From contig OY282380.1 of the NCBI GenBank assembly GCA_958295885.1, forward strand, positions 1,984,001 to 2,048,000: 64,000 nt of DNA, read 5' to 3'. A model generated the notes under the pieces. That model made no database searches, had not been told where the DNA came from, and saw nothing but the letters and a program-made list of their open reading frames with translations. This DNA comes from Arenicellales bacterium. Lineage in GTDB: Bacteria > Pseudomonadota > Gammaproteobacteria > Arenicellales > JAJDZL01. Both the position numbers and the translations under genes were made by a program. This document shows, piece by piece, positions 9,618-18,387 of the stretch (position 1 is its first letter; each line of letters opens with the position of its first letter).

Positions 9618-10358
9618 TCACAGAATTCGGCTGGAACGAACGATTTCAGCGTACGAGCGGATGGTTGGTGCATAACCATTGAGCAAGGCCTCTACGGTCA
9701 CTGCATGGCCGATTGAGACCTCCAGAATCTCGGGAATCGTTAAGAATTTCGCTAGGTTCTGTTGATTCAGGTCATGGCCAGCATTGACGCCGAGTCCGTG
9801 ATCCTGGGCTGATTTTGTTGTTTTGCGATAACGCTCCAGAACATCGTCATTTTCTGGACTTCCATAAGTCACCGCATAATCTTCGGTGTAAAGTTCAATC
9901 CGGTCCGTGCCGGTTTCCGCAGCCGATGGAACCATATCCGGGTCCGGATCCAAGAACAGACTGGTGCGAATGCCATTTTCCTTCAGCTCGGCAATGATTG
10001 ATCTGAGAAAATGAATTTCAGATTTTGTATCCCATCCATGGTCAGAAGTCACCTGGTCAGGAGCATCGGGCACCAAAGTGCACTGGTCGGGTTTGGCGGC
10101 TTTGACGACTTCGAGGAAATCACTGGTTGGAAACCCTTCGATGTTGAGCTCAATGGAGGGGTTTTGATCTCGGAATTGAGCGAGGTCTCGAGCATCTTGA
10201 TAAGTGGCATGGCGTTGGTCCGGTCTTGGGTGAACCGTGACGCCGTCCGCCCCATTTTCGATACAAAGTTCGGCGAAATCCATCACTTTTGGAAAATTCG
10301 CGCCTCGGGCGTTTCTAAGCAGGGCAATTTTGTTTAGATTGATGCTAAGTGTTGTCAT
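9618..10358 (-). CDS. pdxJ: Pyridoxine 5'-phosphate synthase
   Basis: This 246-aa cytoplasmic enzyme closes the pyridine ring of vitamin B6 from 1-deoxyxylulose 5-phosphate and 3-amino-2-oxopropyl phosphate. The family signatures are plain: SINLNKIALLRNARG at the N-terminus, GADGVTVHPRPDQRH, ELNIEG, ELYTEDYA, and GHDLN with SIGHA near the end. The open frame extends 22 codons upstream, but the start MTTLSINLN at 10358 fits the family. In many gammaproteobacteria pdxJ sits beside recO and acpS. Here it follows a TauD-like dioxygenase gene by 38 bp on the same strand, an unusual neighbour. Vitamin B6 could serve the PLP enzymes elsewhere in the window, but that link is general. Confidence 0.93.
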   Translation of the reverse strand: MTTLSINLNKIALLRNARGANFPKVMDFAELCIENGADGVTVHPRPDQRHATYQDARDLAQFRDQNPSIELNIEGFPTSDFLEVVKAAKPDQCTLVPDAPDQVTSDHGWDTKSEIHFLRSIIAELKENGIRTSLFLDPDPDMVPSAAETGTDRIELYTEDYAVTYGSPENDDVLERYRKTTKSAQDHGLGVNAGHDLNQQNLAKFLTIPEILEVSIGHAVTVEALLNGYAPTIRSYAEIVRSSRIL

Positions 10359-10396
10359 AATTCTGCTGTCTGATCGTAAATTTGTGAAAACTGCGT

Positions 10397-11395
10397 CTAA
10401 CCATCGTAAGTAGCGTGACCACATTCCCGATGCCAGGACCGAACCAAATGTCGCTTTTTGTCAGGGTCAGGATGATCTATGATTTCACTTCGATAGTGCG
10501 CAATGTCGATATTGTTTATATACTGCAGATGCCCTCTCTCGATTGGGAGTTCAAACCATAGAGAGGGGTCTTCAGAAACTTCTTTTAGCGCGGAAATCGC
10601 ATCAAACGCTTCCGCGTCGATTTTGATTTCCGCAACATCGTATCCTTTCATCACTAGACTTGGGTTGGCGCGCGTCAGAAGTCGGTTGTTTTCAAACCGA
10701 AATACGGGAGCGAGCGCAACCACGGGTTCACCCTCAGCATGTTCGGCCTGTCGATCCCAATAAACAGGTTCGTACAAACGTTTCAATTGGTGAGGATATC
10801 GATTTAACATTTGATTGTGAACCGAATAGAGACTGCAAAACCGACTGAGTCCCCCTTTAAAGGAAGGTCGAATGCACATTAGCCCGACATAATGAGGCAG
10901 TGCTTTTCCAAACGCGTTGTCGTTATGGAAGAGAAGTTCAACATTGGTATAGGAACCACGCACGCCATACGTATATTGTGCACCGGTATCGCGTACATGG
11001 TAAATCATTGTTCCATCCCACTTCTGTGCGACTTGTTGGCCGACAACCTGACCTATCGTCCAAAATATGTCAATCGCCTGTTTATTAGAAATTTTTTCCA
11101 ACGGCATGCGCTCAATTACAGCCACACCAGGTGGTTCATCCAGCCGCTCTCGAATTTCTTGCATGAATCTGCAAGTTTTCGGAATTTTGAACTGACTTAG
11201 CGTACGCAGTACTGTTGGAAGTGGAGTGGCCTCAATTAACTCAGCCATTTGCAAGAGTTCGTCTTCAACTTCATCACTGATTTGCACGATGCAAGACTCA
11301 GGATTGATGTCCTTTTTCGTCCAAGAATAAGAATGATTGACCCAGTGATCCAGCCGTGTGGAACTTTGTTCGTGTGAAAGATCGAGAATTTTCAT
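10397..11395 (-). CDS. TauD/TfdA-family Fe(II)/2-oxoglutarate dioxygenase
   Basis: This 332-aa protein is longer than TauD because of about 80 extra N-terminal residues. The iron-binding facial triad is visible as H-x-D in LLFHNDNAFG and a distal His in NIDIAHYRSE. The Arg that holds 2-oxoglutarate is probably in RHLVRSWHRE. Such enzymes hydroxylate small substrates such as sulfonates, carnitine-type betaines or modified amino acids. The core is close to the gamma-butyrobetaine/TauD superfamily, but the substrate cannot be named. It lies upstream of pdxJ in the same direction. Confidence 0.8.
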   Translation of the reverse strand: MKILDLSHEQSSTRLDHWVNHSYSWTKKDINPESCIVQISDEVEDELLQMAELIEATPLPTVLRTLSQFKIPKTCRFMQEIRERLDEPPGVAVIERMPLEKISNKQAIDIFWTIGQVVGQQVAQKWDGTMIYHVRDTGAQYTYGVRGSYTNVELLFHNDNAFGKALPHYVGLMCIRPSFKGGLSRFCSLYSVHNQMLNRYPHQLKRLYEPVYWDRQAEHAEGEPVVALAPVFRFENNRLLTRANPSLVMKGYDVAEIKIDAEAFDAISALKEVSEDPSLWFELPIERGHLQYINNIDIAHYRSEIIDHPDPDKKRHLVRSWHRECGHATYDG

Positions 11396-11981
11396 TGCTA
11401 TATGTTTGTTATTGCATAAACTTGAATGTTTTGATCGTATAACTGCAAAATTTTTATATATAGACTGATCTACGATTGCAAGCAGAGTTCAAACTCTGAT
11501 GGCAGGTTGCTGTGATCATGAATCCGATGTTTTCTGCGATGAATTCTGCAGTTCGTACGACCGCGATGATTTTTGTTCACAGGATCTCTTTTCGATTTTT
11601 CAGATCATTCCACACAACGATGATTCACCGTCTTCCGATGCAGGCATATTTGAACTATCAATTGAGCGTGGTCTCATCCTTGTATTGAACCCCATACGCT
11701 GTCTTTTGCCTGCGCACCGGGCTGCATCCTAAGTTGGCAGTTCCATCAGTGGAGCACATCCATCATCACTTTTAAATTCGAATCTCAAATTATAACGATT
11801 GGCGTGAACTGAAATGACCACTGATACTCTCGCTGTGTTTTTTTCTAACTCAATATAGACTTACACCAATTGGAATCGTATTTCCGAATTTCGGCTATTG
11901 CCAATTTTCAGCGTCGGGTTTAGTACAATTCCTGATTCGTGAAGCATTTTCTTCGAATTTCATTCAAAAGCGGGGCGAGCC
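11396..11981. other. Intergenic region
   Basis: It holds the presumed promoter of the minus-strand dioxygenase gene. A 77-codon open frame on the plus strand (11499-11732) is Cys- and Asp-rich but has no SD sequence or family match and is not called. Confidence 0.35.
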
Positions 11982-12140
11982 ATGAAACATTTACTAGGAA
12001 TTGCTGCAATTGTTTGCTGCATCATTTTGTCGACGTTTGACACCTTTCTGGGTAATCCAATCAACAATGTCGCTCTTTGGGGCGTTGTGACCACCATCAT
12101 CTACATAGTTCTTTCCAATCTGCAAAGGCGCAACTCATGA
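11982..12140 (+). CDS. Small two-helix membrane protein (52 aa)
   Basis: This short frame opens with ATG preceded by GGGGCGAG and encodes MKHLLGIAAIVCCIILSTF, then a short polar loop (DTFLGNPINN), a second hydrophobic segment (VALWGVVTTIIYIVLS) and a basic tail NLQRRNS. Two membrane helices with a positively charged C-terminus suggest a genuine small inner-membrane protein. No family is recognised. It ends 60 bp before the SDR gene in the same direction, so the two may share a transcript. Confidence 0.5.
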   Translation: MKHLLGIAAIVCCIILSTFDTFLGNPINNVALWGVVTTIIYIVLSNLQRRNS

Positions 12141-12200
12141 ACTGAAATTTCGAGCGACATGAAATACTCCATTTCGTAATTATTGAGCCTGAATCCAAAG

Positions 12201-13013
12201 ATGAACGAAACCGGCTGGAATTTCTCTGGAAAAACAGTTTTAGTTGTTGGTGGAACGAGTGGAATCAATTTCGGAGTCGCGTGCGATTTTGCAAGAGCAG
12301 GTGCGAATGTTGGCGTAATTAGTCGGTCACAAGAAAAAGTCAATAATTCGATTGAGCGCCTGCGCGATTTTGGCACGCAGATTGCCGGATTTAGTGCGGA
12401 TGTCAGAGACTATCCAAGCTTAGAGGGCGCAATCAACGGAATTTCCAATGAATTGGGTAAATTTGACGTAGTCATTTCGGGAGCAGCAGGCAATTTCCCA
12501 GCTCGTGCCGCGGCAATGTCTCCAAACGGATTTGCGGCCGTAGTCAATATAGATTTAATGGGAACGTATCATGCTCTTCGAGCGAGTTATCCGCATTTGA
12601 AAGTTCCGGGCAGTTCGGTTATGAACATATCAGCGCCTCAAGCCTTTGTGCCCATGGTCATGCAGTCTCACGTTTGTGCGGCCAAAGCTGGAGTGGACAT
12701 GATTACGCGCACACTTGCCATGGAATGGGGAAGCGCTGGAATTCGAGTGAATTCAATTGTTCCTGGACCAATTCAGGGAACAGAAGGGATGAAACGGCTG
12801 GCGCCGACACCCGAATTACTCGATAAAGTCACAGATTCGGTTCCTCTTAAACGTCTCGGAACGACATCGGATATCGGTCAGACAGCATTGTTTCTGGCAT
12901 CACCTGCTGCGAACTATATTACGGGGGCAGTCATTCCAGTCGACGGTGGATGGTCACTGAGTGGGGTATCTGGACTGATGGATGAATTGGCGCGCCTGAT
13001 TGAATCTGAGTGA
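12201..13013 (+). CDS. SDR oxidoreductase, 2,4-dienoyl-CoA reductase-like
   Basis: About 270 aa from the ATG at 12201; a TTG at 12183 is also in frame. The NADP-binding motif is VVGGTSGINFG. The usual YxxxK catalytic motif is absent: the sequence reads MQSHVCAAKAGVDMITR, so Lys is kept but Tyr is replaced. This fits the 2,4-dienoyl-CoA reductase branch (DECR/PDCR), where the Tyr at that site is missing. The downstream blocks MEWGSAGIRVNSIVPGPI and GTEGMKRL also match that branch. The likely role is NADPH-dependent reduction of 2,4-dienoyl-CoA in beta-oxidation of polyunsaturated fatty acids. It is convergent with the acyl-CoA synthetase gene, with an 18-bp gap. Confidence 0.82.
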   Translation: MNETGWNFSGKTVLVVGGTSGINFGVACDFARAGANVGVISRSQEKVNNSIERLRDFGTQIAGFSADVRDYPSLEGAINGISNELGKFDVVISGAAGNFPARAAAMSPNGFAAVVNIDLMGTYHALRASYPHLKVPGSSVMNISAPQAFVPMVMQSHVCAAKAGVDMITRTLAMEWGSAGIRVNSIVPGPIQGTEGMKRLAPTPELLDKVTDSVPLKRLGTTSDIGQTALFLASPAANYITGAVIPVDGGWSLSGVSGLMDELARLIESE

Positions 13014-13031
13014 TTCAAATTTGGAATTTAG

Positions 13032-14549
13032 CTATTGGCCAACGAAAAGCGACCTGTAGTCTCGGCGCAGCTGGTTTTTCTGAATTTTTCCCATTGCATT
13101 GCGAGGAAATTCCTCAACAAAAATGATTTGTTTCGGAATTTTGAATTTCGAAAGATGATTGTTTAAACCAGCTGTTATGTCAACCATTGATTTGTGGTCA
13201 GTTCTCTGAATTACAACTGCAACTACGGCTTCACCCAAGTCAGGATGCGGCACACCGAACGCAGCCGAATCAATCACCCAAGGCAGATTATTCAGAGCAA
13301 TCTCCACCTCTCTCGGATACACGTTCAAACCAGCTGAAATTATCAGGTCACTGTCTCGACCGACAATGGTTACTCGATTGCATTCATCTATCGCAGCGAA
13401 GTCTCCAGTAATGAAGTACCCATCCTTTCGAAAAACTTCCTGAGTTGCTTCCGGCTTGCGCCAGTAGCCTGAAAATACGTTGGCCCCCTTGATTTCTAGA
13501 ATTCCAGTTTGCCCGACTTCAAGTGCAGTTCCATCTCGTTCGGTGATTCGCAGCCCGATATCAGGCAGCGCATGCCCTACGGTTCCGGGAATTCGTTCAC
13601 CTTCCATTGGATTGGAGGTGATCATCTGAGCTTCGGTCATGCCATATCTTTCCAAAATCGCGTGGCCGGTCTTTCGTTCAAACTCTTCAAATGTTTCAGG
13701 GAGCAATGGCGCCGACCCCGAAATAAACAGCCGCATGGACCGACATAGATGTTTCGTCAGCTCTGAATTTCGCAGCAATCGCGTATAAATGGTTGGCACT
13801 GCCATCAACACGGTGGACTTTGGAATCCACTGCAAGGTTTCCCGTACGGAAAACTGATTATGAAAAATGATGCGGCAACCGAGAAGCATTGGGCAATGCA
13901 ATCCTACGCAAAGACCATGAACATGAAACAGGGGGAGAATGTGAAGCAAAATATCGTCGGAACGCCAATGCCAGATGTCAACCAAACTGGCAGCGTTTGA
14001 TGAAATATTTTCATGCGTGATCATCGCACCTTTCGGCTTTCCAGTCGTTCCTGAAGTATAAATCAGCAAAGCAAGGTCATCTTTATCTCTAAAAATCGGA
14101 AGAAAGTTCTCACTGTATTGATCAATATCTGCCCAGAGCGAGTTTTCACCATCGTCTTGAAGAGTCAGCACATGGCGAATGCCTGCGCTCCTCGCCAGAT
14201 CATTCGTCGCTGGTCTGCGACTGGATTCACATACAACCAAAGTTGGTTCTGCATCTTTCAGAAAATACTGGAGTTCATTCAGGGTGTATCCTGTATTGAG
14301 AGGGTGGAATATGATTCCTGAGCGCAGACATGCCAGATAGAGAATTACAGCCTTATAGGATTTTTCACACTGAATTGTGATCCGGTTACCGGATTCCAGT
14401 CCGAGAGATCGCAGGTGATTGGCGAGTTGGGCGGACAGGCGATTTGCTTCTCCATAAGTGAGGGGCGAACGGTCTGCCAGATCAAGCAAAACCCGGTCCG
14501 GTTGGTTCAGCATGACTTGGTGCAGCTGTACAAAAAAGTTTTCGTTCAA
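13032..14549 (-). CDS. matB: Malonyl-CoA synthetase (MatB-like acyl-CoA ligase)
   Basis: This is an adenylate-forming ligase of about 505 aa if read from the TTG at 14549 (LNENFFVQLH). The open frame runs on to 14699, but MatB proteins start at this point and are about 500 aa long. The P-loop is LALLIYTSGTTGKPKGAMIT. Characteristic MatB blocks include PLNTGYTLNELQYFLKDAEP, RLFISGSAPLLPETFEEF and ERYGMTEAQMITSNP. The C-terminal catalytic Lys is in RNAMGKIQKNQLRR. It would make malonyl-CoA from malonate, CoA and ATP in the cytoplasm. The exact substrate (malonate or methylmalonate) is inferred from family resemblance. Confidence 0.82.
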   Translation of the reverse strand: MNENFFVQLHQVMLNQPDRVLLDLADRSPLTYGEANRLSAQLANHLRSLGLESGNRITIQCEKSYKAVILYLACLRSGIIFHPLNTGYTLNELQYFLKDAEPTLVVCESSRRPATNDLARSAGIRHVLTLQDDGENSLWADIDQYSENFLPIFRDKDDLALLIYTSGTTGKPKGAMITHENISSNAASLVDIWHWRSDDILLHILPLFHVHGLCVGLHCPMLLGCRIIFHNQFSVRETLQWIPKSTVLMAVPTIYTRLLRNSELTKHLCRSMRLFISGSAPLLPETFEEFERKTGHAILERYGMTEAQMITSNPMEGERIPGTVGHALPDIGLRITERDGTALEVGQTGILEIKGANVFSGYWRKPEATQEVFRKDGYFITGDFAAIDECNRVTIVGRDSDLIISAGLNVYPREVEIALNNLPWVIDSAAFGVPHPDLGEAVVAVVIQRTDHKSMVDITAGLNNHLSKFKIPKQIIFVEEFPRNAMGKIQKNQLRRDYRSLFVGQ

Positions 14550-14699
14550 TTTTTCCAGTTGTCTGTTAGTTGATTTTCGCGGGGCTGACTGCGAAACGAG
14601 CTCGCAAGAGCACAATAAATTCATTTTAAATGATTTGTTGAGTCTCTCGAAATCGCAGCATGTCGTATGGCCAGCTGCTAGTGCATCCGCAATGCCCAA

Positions 14700-15170
14700 G
14701 TTCTTTCGTAACCATTGAAGTTTCGGAGTCTTGACTCTTTTTTTATTTCAGCTCCTAATTCCGCGGAACTTTCCATATTGTCCCGCCTGTGCCGCGGACC
14801 TCTGCCAATCACGCTGAATGCAGCTTTTTTTGCTGTAACGATGCCAGCCATTCGTCGTTTTGCAGGTGCTATGTCATCATTTTTGGACGTTCGAATGCGA
14901 CAAATTCCATGAACGCTTCCCAGCTGAATTAAACATGAGCAACTCCGGCTGTAAAGAAACTTCAGGCTAATCTTTGAAATTGTGACTTGGAATATTTCTC
15001 AAAATCACTTCCAAACGGAAATTTGCAGGCTGTAAACGGGGCAAAAATTGATCACTTTCGAAAAATCAATCTCGTATCAACGAATTACGTTGCGTGAAAA
15101 GAACACTATGAATTGTACAATCAAGATTGATCGCTCCTTATGTATTGACAGTGACGCAGTTTCATTCAAA
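14700..15170. other. Intergenic region
   Basis: No coding pattern is supported. A 65-codon frame at 14715-14912 has no recognisable features. Confidence 0.35.
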
Positions 15171-15677
15171 TCATAAAGTTCGGTTGGGATCAAGCGCATT
15201 GAGTCTTCGGCGCAATGATTCCGCCGTGGAGGCATCAGATGCCGTTTGGATGAATGCTTTTATGCAGCCTTCAATCGTCTTGTACGATTCTCGGAATGCT
15301 GCCTCTGCTTCTGAAGGAGAAGCGGTCACAACAGCTGGATCAGGAATGCTCCAGTGAGCGATTACTGGGGAGTTTGGCCACAGAGGACAGGATTCGGACG
15401 CAGCGTTATCGCAAACTGTAATGACAATGTCCATTTCTGGAGCATCGTCATCAGCGAACTCATCCCAGCATTTGGAACGAAAATCGGAAGTGGCATAACC
15501 CTTTTCCCTGAGCAGACCGATTGTATCTGGATGGACCTCGCCTTTTGGCTGGCTACCTGCGCTGAAGGCGCGGAACCGACCTCCGCCGAGCCGATTCAGC
15601 AGTGCTTCTGAAATTACGCTTCGAGCGGAATTTCCCGTACAGAGAAACAATACATTGCAAATTTTTTCATCCATCAC
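15171..15677 (-). CDS. arsC: Low-molecular-weight phosphatase-fold ArsC (arsenate reductase-like)
   Basis: This 168-aa protein begins with the catalytic P-loop LFLCTGNSARS (Cys-x5-Arg), the signature of the low-molecular-weight tyrosine phosphatase fold. The further Cys in TVCDNAASESCPLWP and the block AHWSIPDP match the thioredoxin- or mycothiol-linked arsenate reductase branch. It would reduce arsenate to arsenite. No arsR, arsB or acr3 gene lies nearby, so a role in arsenic resistance is not supported by context. Two Met codons stand at the start; either may be used. Confidence 0.85.
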   Translation of the reverse strand: MMDEKICNVLFLCTGNSARSVISEALLNRLGGGRFRAFSAGSQPKGEVHPDTIGLLREKGYATSDFRSKCWDEFADDDAPEMDIVITVCDNAASESCPLWPNSPVIAHWSIPDPAVVTASPSEAEAAFRESYKTIEGCIKAFIQTASDASTAESLRRRLNALDPNRTL

Positions 15678-16419
15678 TTACCCCAGTTCTTCGGTCGATC
15701 GATCAGACGCGTTATTTTAACCCCAATTCCTCATCATAGGGCAGAATAAAGAGCAGGGATTTCAGTTTAACTTTATGAATATAAATAGAAAATATGAATT
15801 AAAAACATCTCCCGCATGAATACACGATGCAGCAAAGTGCAACTCACTTGTTAATCCTCGAATCATACCGACCCCCAACTGCATTGAAGCCGATTTTCCG
15901 ACGGAAGTTTTCTGCTCACCGCTTAAATCTCCAGTCGAATCCAACTGTTCGAACGCCTAGCCGAGTGTTTCAACGATCATCGAGATCCGCTTTGTCCAGC
16001 GCTTACACGAATCAGAACCTGTTCATGCATGTCTGGCGGCAGTTGGCACTCTCCTGATGCCTCCTCCCCCCTCCAAAAAAATTCCCTGTCTGAACTCTAC
16101 CCCAGCGCAGCGGCAGCGCTCCAGCAAGGACATTGCCGGATTCGGTGCTTACGCGTTACGATAGAAAGCCGTCACCCAGTGTTTTCGGCTTCGAAAATTG
16201 AAAATCATCCAAGCTCTTAAGGCCAGAATTACGTGGAATTTCAGCAGTTTCAAATCCCCAGTATAAGATCCGGTTATGTGCTCCAAATCTCAAATGTTCC
16301 CAGACGTTAATGAGAAATACAGGCTATCGGGGAACGAAGCGGTTTGAAACTTGACTGGTAAAAAACGGCAACGCTGCCAAGTGACGTGCACCATTGACAT
16401 TACTCAATAAACACAACAC
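15678..16419. other. Gene-poor stretch, nothing recognised
   Basis: Several short overlapping frames on both strands carry no start signals or family features. The sequence looks non-coding or fully decayed. Confidence 0.35.
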
Positions 16420-16665
16420 AATTGGAACAATGATCGGCACTTGCAGCGCATGTTAAAAAAATTTTAATATCCGGTTTGGATGAACGCCAGGCGGAAGCGA
16501 TTGTGATGGTGGTCAAGTCGTCGTAGGGCGATTTGGCAGCGAAAGCGAAAATTGCTGCAGATTAATCCAACCTTCAACGCCTCGATGACAAACTCAACAA
16601 CCATCGTCCAGCGAAGTTTTTTACGGTGGTATTGTTGTTGCCCTGATCAAATTCCTGTCCTGAAA
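16420..16665 (+). pseudogene. Decayed copy of the coiled-coil gene at 17914
   Basis: Reading across stops gives GLDERQAEAIVMVVKSS, a stop, then GDLAAKAKIAAD, which parallels KPGQAEAIAKVVVARRDDLATKSD in the intact gene at 17914. The end (GATCAAATTCCTGTCCTGA) matches the intact gene's last codons. The DNA around 16424-16445 also matches the start of the intact copy. The heptad-repeat section is missing and there are in-frame stops, so this is a shortened dead paralogue. Confidence 0.7.
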
Positions 16666-16710
16666 ACGGGTTGTACAGGCCAATAACAACTAAACGAGAG
16701 GGGAAAAGGT

Positions 16711-17205
16711 ATGAAAGCGCCAAAGATGAAAGTAATCGACAAATTTCCCTTTCTGCTGCTCCGCTACGCTTGTTTTGCACTTGTATTGAAAAAAACTTTG
16801 AAGTATTTGGCTTTAGCATTCATTGTGATGGGTGTGATGTAGATCTTGAGTGCGATCTACATAAGTCTTCGAATGATGTCGGATCTGTCTATTCTAAAGC
16901 CGACAAAAGTACTCATTCGCCGCAACAATAGCCTTAACGGTCTCAAGGCAATCGACGCAAATACGCTGAGCTCGTTGATCGGGATTTTCGCTATGTGCTT
17001 GGTGGTGATGGAATTCATTTTCTATGCGGTTGTCCAGAATGCTCATGGAGTGGTGGCCTATGCTGTTGTCGCTGGAGGGTTCATAGTGACCGGAAGCGAT
17101 TTTTGTGTGATTTCGGCAAGAAGACTGACTGATGCAAGGAAATCCGAGGGGCATAAGAATGTCGTAAGAAGCAGAAGCAGTCGCAAATCAGTCCTCGCAA
17201 AGTGA
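16711..17205 (+). pseudogene. Membrane protein interrupted by an in-frame TAG
   Basis: A very good ribosome-binding site (GAGAGGGGAAAAGGT) stands directly before ATG at 16711. The frame encodes KAPKMKVIDKFPFLLLRYAC and hydrophobic sequence up to a TAG at 16840-16842, then continues in the same frame to 17205. The downstream part has two probable membrane helices (SSLIGIFAMCLVVMEFIFYA and VVAYAVVAGGFIVTGSDF) and a basic tail. The read-through product would be about 164 aa. Either the gene is broken or only the 43-aa upper part is made. No family is recognised. It lies between two decayed coiled-coil gene copies. Confidence 0.55.
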
Positions 17206-17320
17206 TCTCGTTACCAAAGACCACTTGAATGCTGAAATGGCGAGATTCTTCAACAAATTGTTGCTGGCTGGAATCGCCATCGAAGGAGTGCACTTGGCAG
17301 TGCTTAAACTTTGTTGAATA
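17157..17320 (+). pseudogene. Second decayed coiled-coil (DUF1640-like) fragment
   Basis: In the frame offset from the upstream membrane gene, the sequence reads EAEAVANQSSQSDLVTKDHL, then AEMARFFNKLLLAGIAI and a hydrophobic end. This is the same layout as the intact gene at 17914: a short 'AEA' helix, a 'DL.TK..L' segment, and a C-terminal membrane anchor. It has no start codon of its own and lacks the long heptad section. It overlaps the end of the membrane gene. Confidence 0.5.
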
Positions 17321-17668
17321 GGTGATTCAATGATCTGAACCCAAGCTGCAACGATAGTGATCGTCGTCAAGCTTTGCCTCGATATTACGCAGTTGAATTT
17401 AATCAGCGACTTATTGAGGATGGCCTCTCACCAGCCAACTCGAGAGCTGGGATCCACTCAATAAGCATTCACATATCCGAAAATGCGTACTAGTCGTTTG
17501 TTTTAGCGTTTTATCATAAATTGTTGGACGCTAATATGCTCAAAGACTGTTGCACAACGTACCGATCTTGAAACGAAGTGGATGCATTTCGTTTCATTTA
17601 TTTTTAGATAAAACACCGCTATTTGCAAACTATTTGAGAGTGTGAAATAATTGAACTCAAGTTAAACT
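17321..17668. other. Intergenic region
   Basis: No gene is recognised. The minus strand around 17330-17400 reads NIEAKLTTITIVAAWVQI, which again resembles a coiled-coil/anchor segment and may be another relic. Confidence 0.3.
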
Positions 17669-17870
17669 GCCTGCGCAGTAGCATTTCAAGCGCAGGGCAC
17701 TCTGTAACGAGTGTATGAATGCGGTGATCCTCAGCTGAGAAACCAAACGCCACAAAGTTTCACCCCTGACTGTGGGTGAAATCAGAAGAGGGTTCACATG
17801 GACCCGCTGATTTGCCAAATTTGTTCGGCAGAAAACAAAACCTTCCGGGGGAGATGAACTCCTAGAAGGG
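17669..17870 (+). promoter_or_regulatory. Candidate structured 5' leader RNA
   Basis: Consecutive inverted repeats fill the 200 nt before the coiled-coil gene. They are CCTGCGC/GCGCAGG (17670-17676/17690-17696), CACTC/GAGTG (17699-17703/17709-17713), the palindrome CTCAGCTGAG (17730-17739), TTTCACCC/GGGTGAAA (17758-17765/17774-17781), GGGTTC/GGACCC (17790-17795/17800-17805, one G-U pair), and nested CCTTC/GAAGG with GGAG/CTCC (17841-17869). The gene's strong SD follows 30 nt later. It matches no riboswitch class I know. It could be a cis-regulatory leader, a processed small RNA, or the relic of a mobile RNA element. Confidence 0.45.
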
Positions 17871-17913
17871 TGAAGTACCTCTGGAGATAACCTGACTGAA
17901 GGAGGTTAGTCAA

Positions 17914-18387
17914 ATGAATAACATCGAAGTAATCGGCACCACGCAAGTGCTGAAAGATGCAGGGGTCAAGCCAGGCCAAGCTGAAGCGATTGCGAAAGTA
18001 GTTGTCGCTCGACGCGACGATCTTGCAACGAAATCCGATGTCAGTTCGCTTAGAACCGAGCTTAAATCGGATATCGCCGAGCTTAAATCGGGTATGGCCG
18101 TGGTTAAATCGGATATCGCCGAGCTTAAATCGGGTATGGCCGTGGTTAAATCGGATATCGCCGAGCTTAAATCGGATATGACCGTGGTTAAGTCGGATAT
18201 CGCCGAGCTTAAATCGGATATGACCGTGGTTAAGTCGGATATCGCCGAGCTTAAATCGGATATCGCCGAGCTTAAATCGGATATCGTCTCACACCGAAAC
18301 TTGTTTGAGGACAAGATCAACAACCTTCGCTGGACGATGGTTGTTGTCGGTGGCGTTGTTGTTGCCTTGGTCAAATTCCTGCCCTGA
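17914..18387 (+). CDS. Coiled-coil membrane-anchored protein, DUF1640/CCDC90-like
   Basis: This 157-aa protein has a perfect ribosome-binding site, GAAGGAGGT, 8 nt before the ATG. Residues 1-40 hold the conserved helix KPGQAEAIAKVVVARRDDLA. Residues about 51-124 are regular heptads (SDIAELK, SGMAVVK, SDMTVVK), which should form a trimeric or similar coiled coil. The end (NLRWTMVVVGGVVVALVKFL) is one membrane anchor. This layout is that of the DUF1640 group, related to mitochondrial CCDC90/MCU-regulator proteins, whose bacterial role is unknown. Two decayed copies lie just upstream. The repeat number is likely to vary between strains. Confidence 0.8.
   Translation: MNNIEVIGTTQVLKDAGVKPGQAEAIAKVVVARRDDLATKSDVSSLRTELKSDIAELKSGMAVVKSDIAELKSGMAVVKSDIAELKSDMTVVKSDIAELKSDMTVVKSDIAELKSDIAELKSDIVSHRNLFEDKINNLRWTMVVVGGVVVALVKFLP
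18064..18286 (+). repeat. Tandem 21-bp/42-bp heptad-coding repeats
   Basis: Ten and a half units of 21 bp beginning AAATCGGATATCGCCGAGCT alternate with AAATCGGGTATGGCC and AAATCGGATATGACC variants, making 42-bp double units followed by three single units. Each 21-bp unit encodes one heptad. Near identity at DNA level indicates recent expansion by slippage or recombination. Confidence 0.9.

Noticed and set aside
11499-11732. 77-codon Cys/Asp-rich open frame
   Set aside because: It has no start signal and no recognisable motif, so it is probably chance.
18064-18286. CRISPR-like array
   Set aside because: Repeats are contiguous without spacers and lie in frame inside a coding region as heptad codons.
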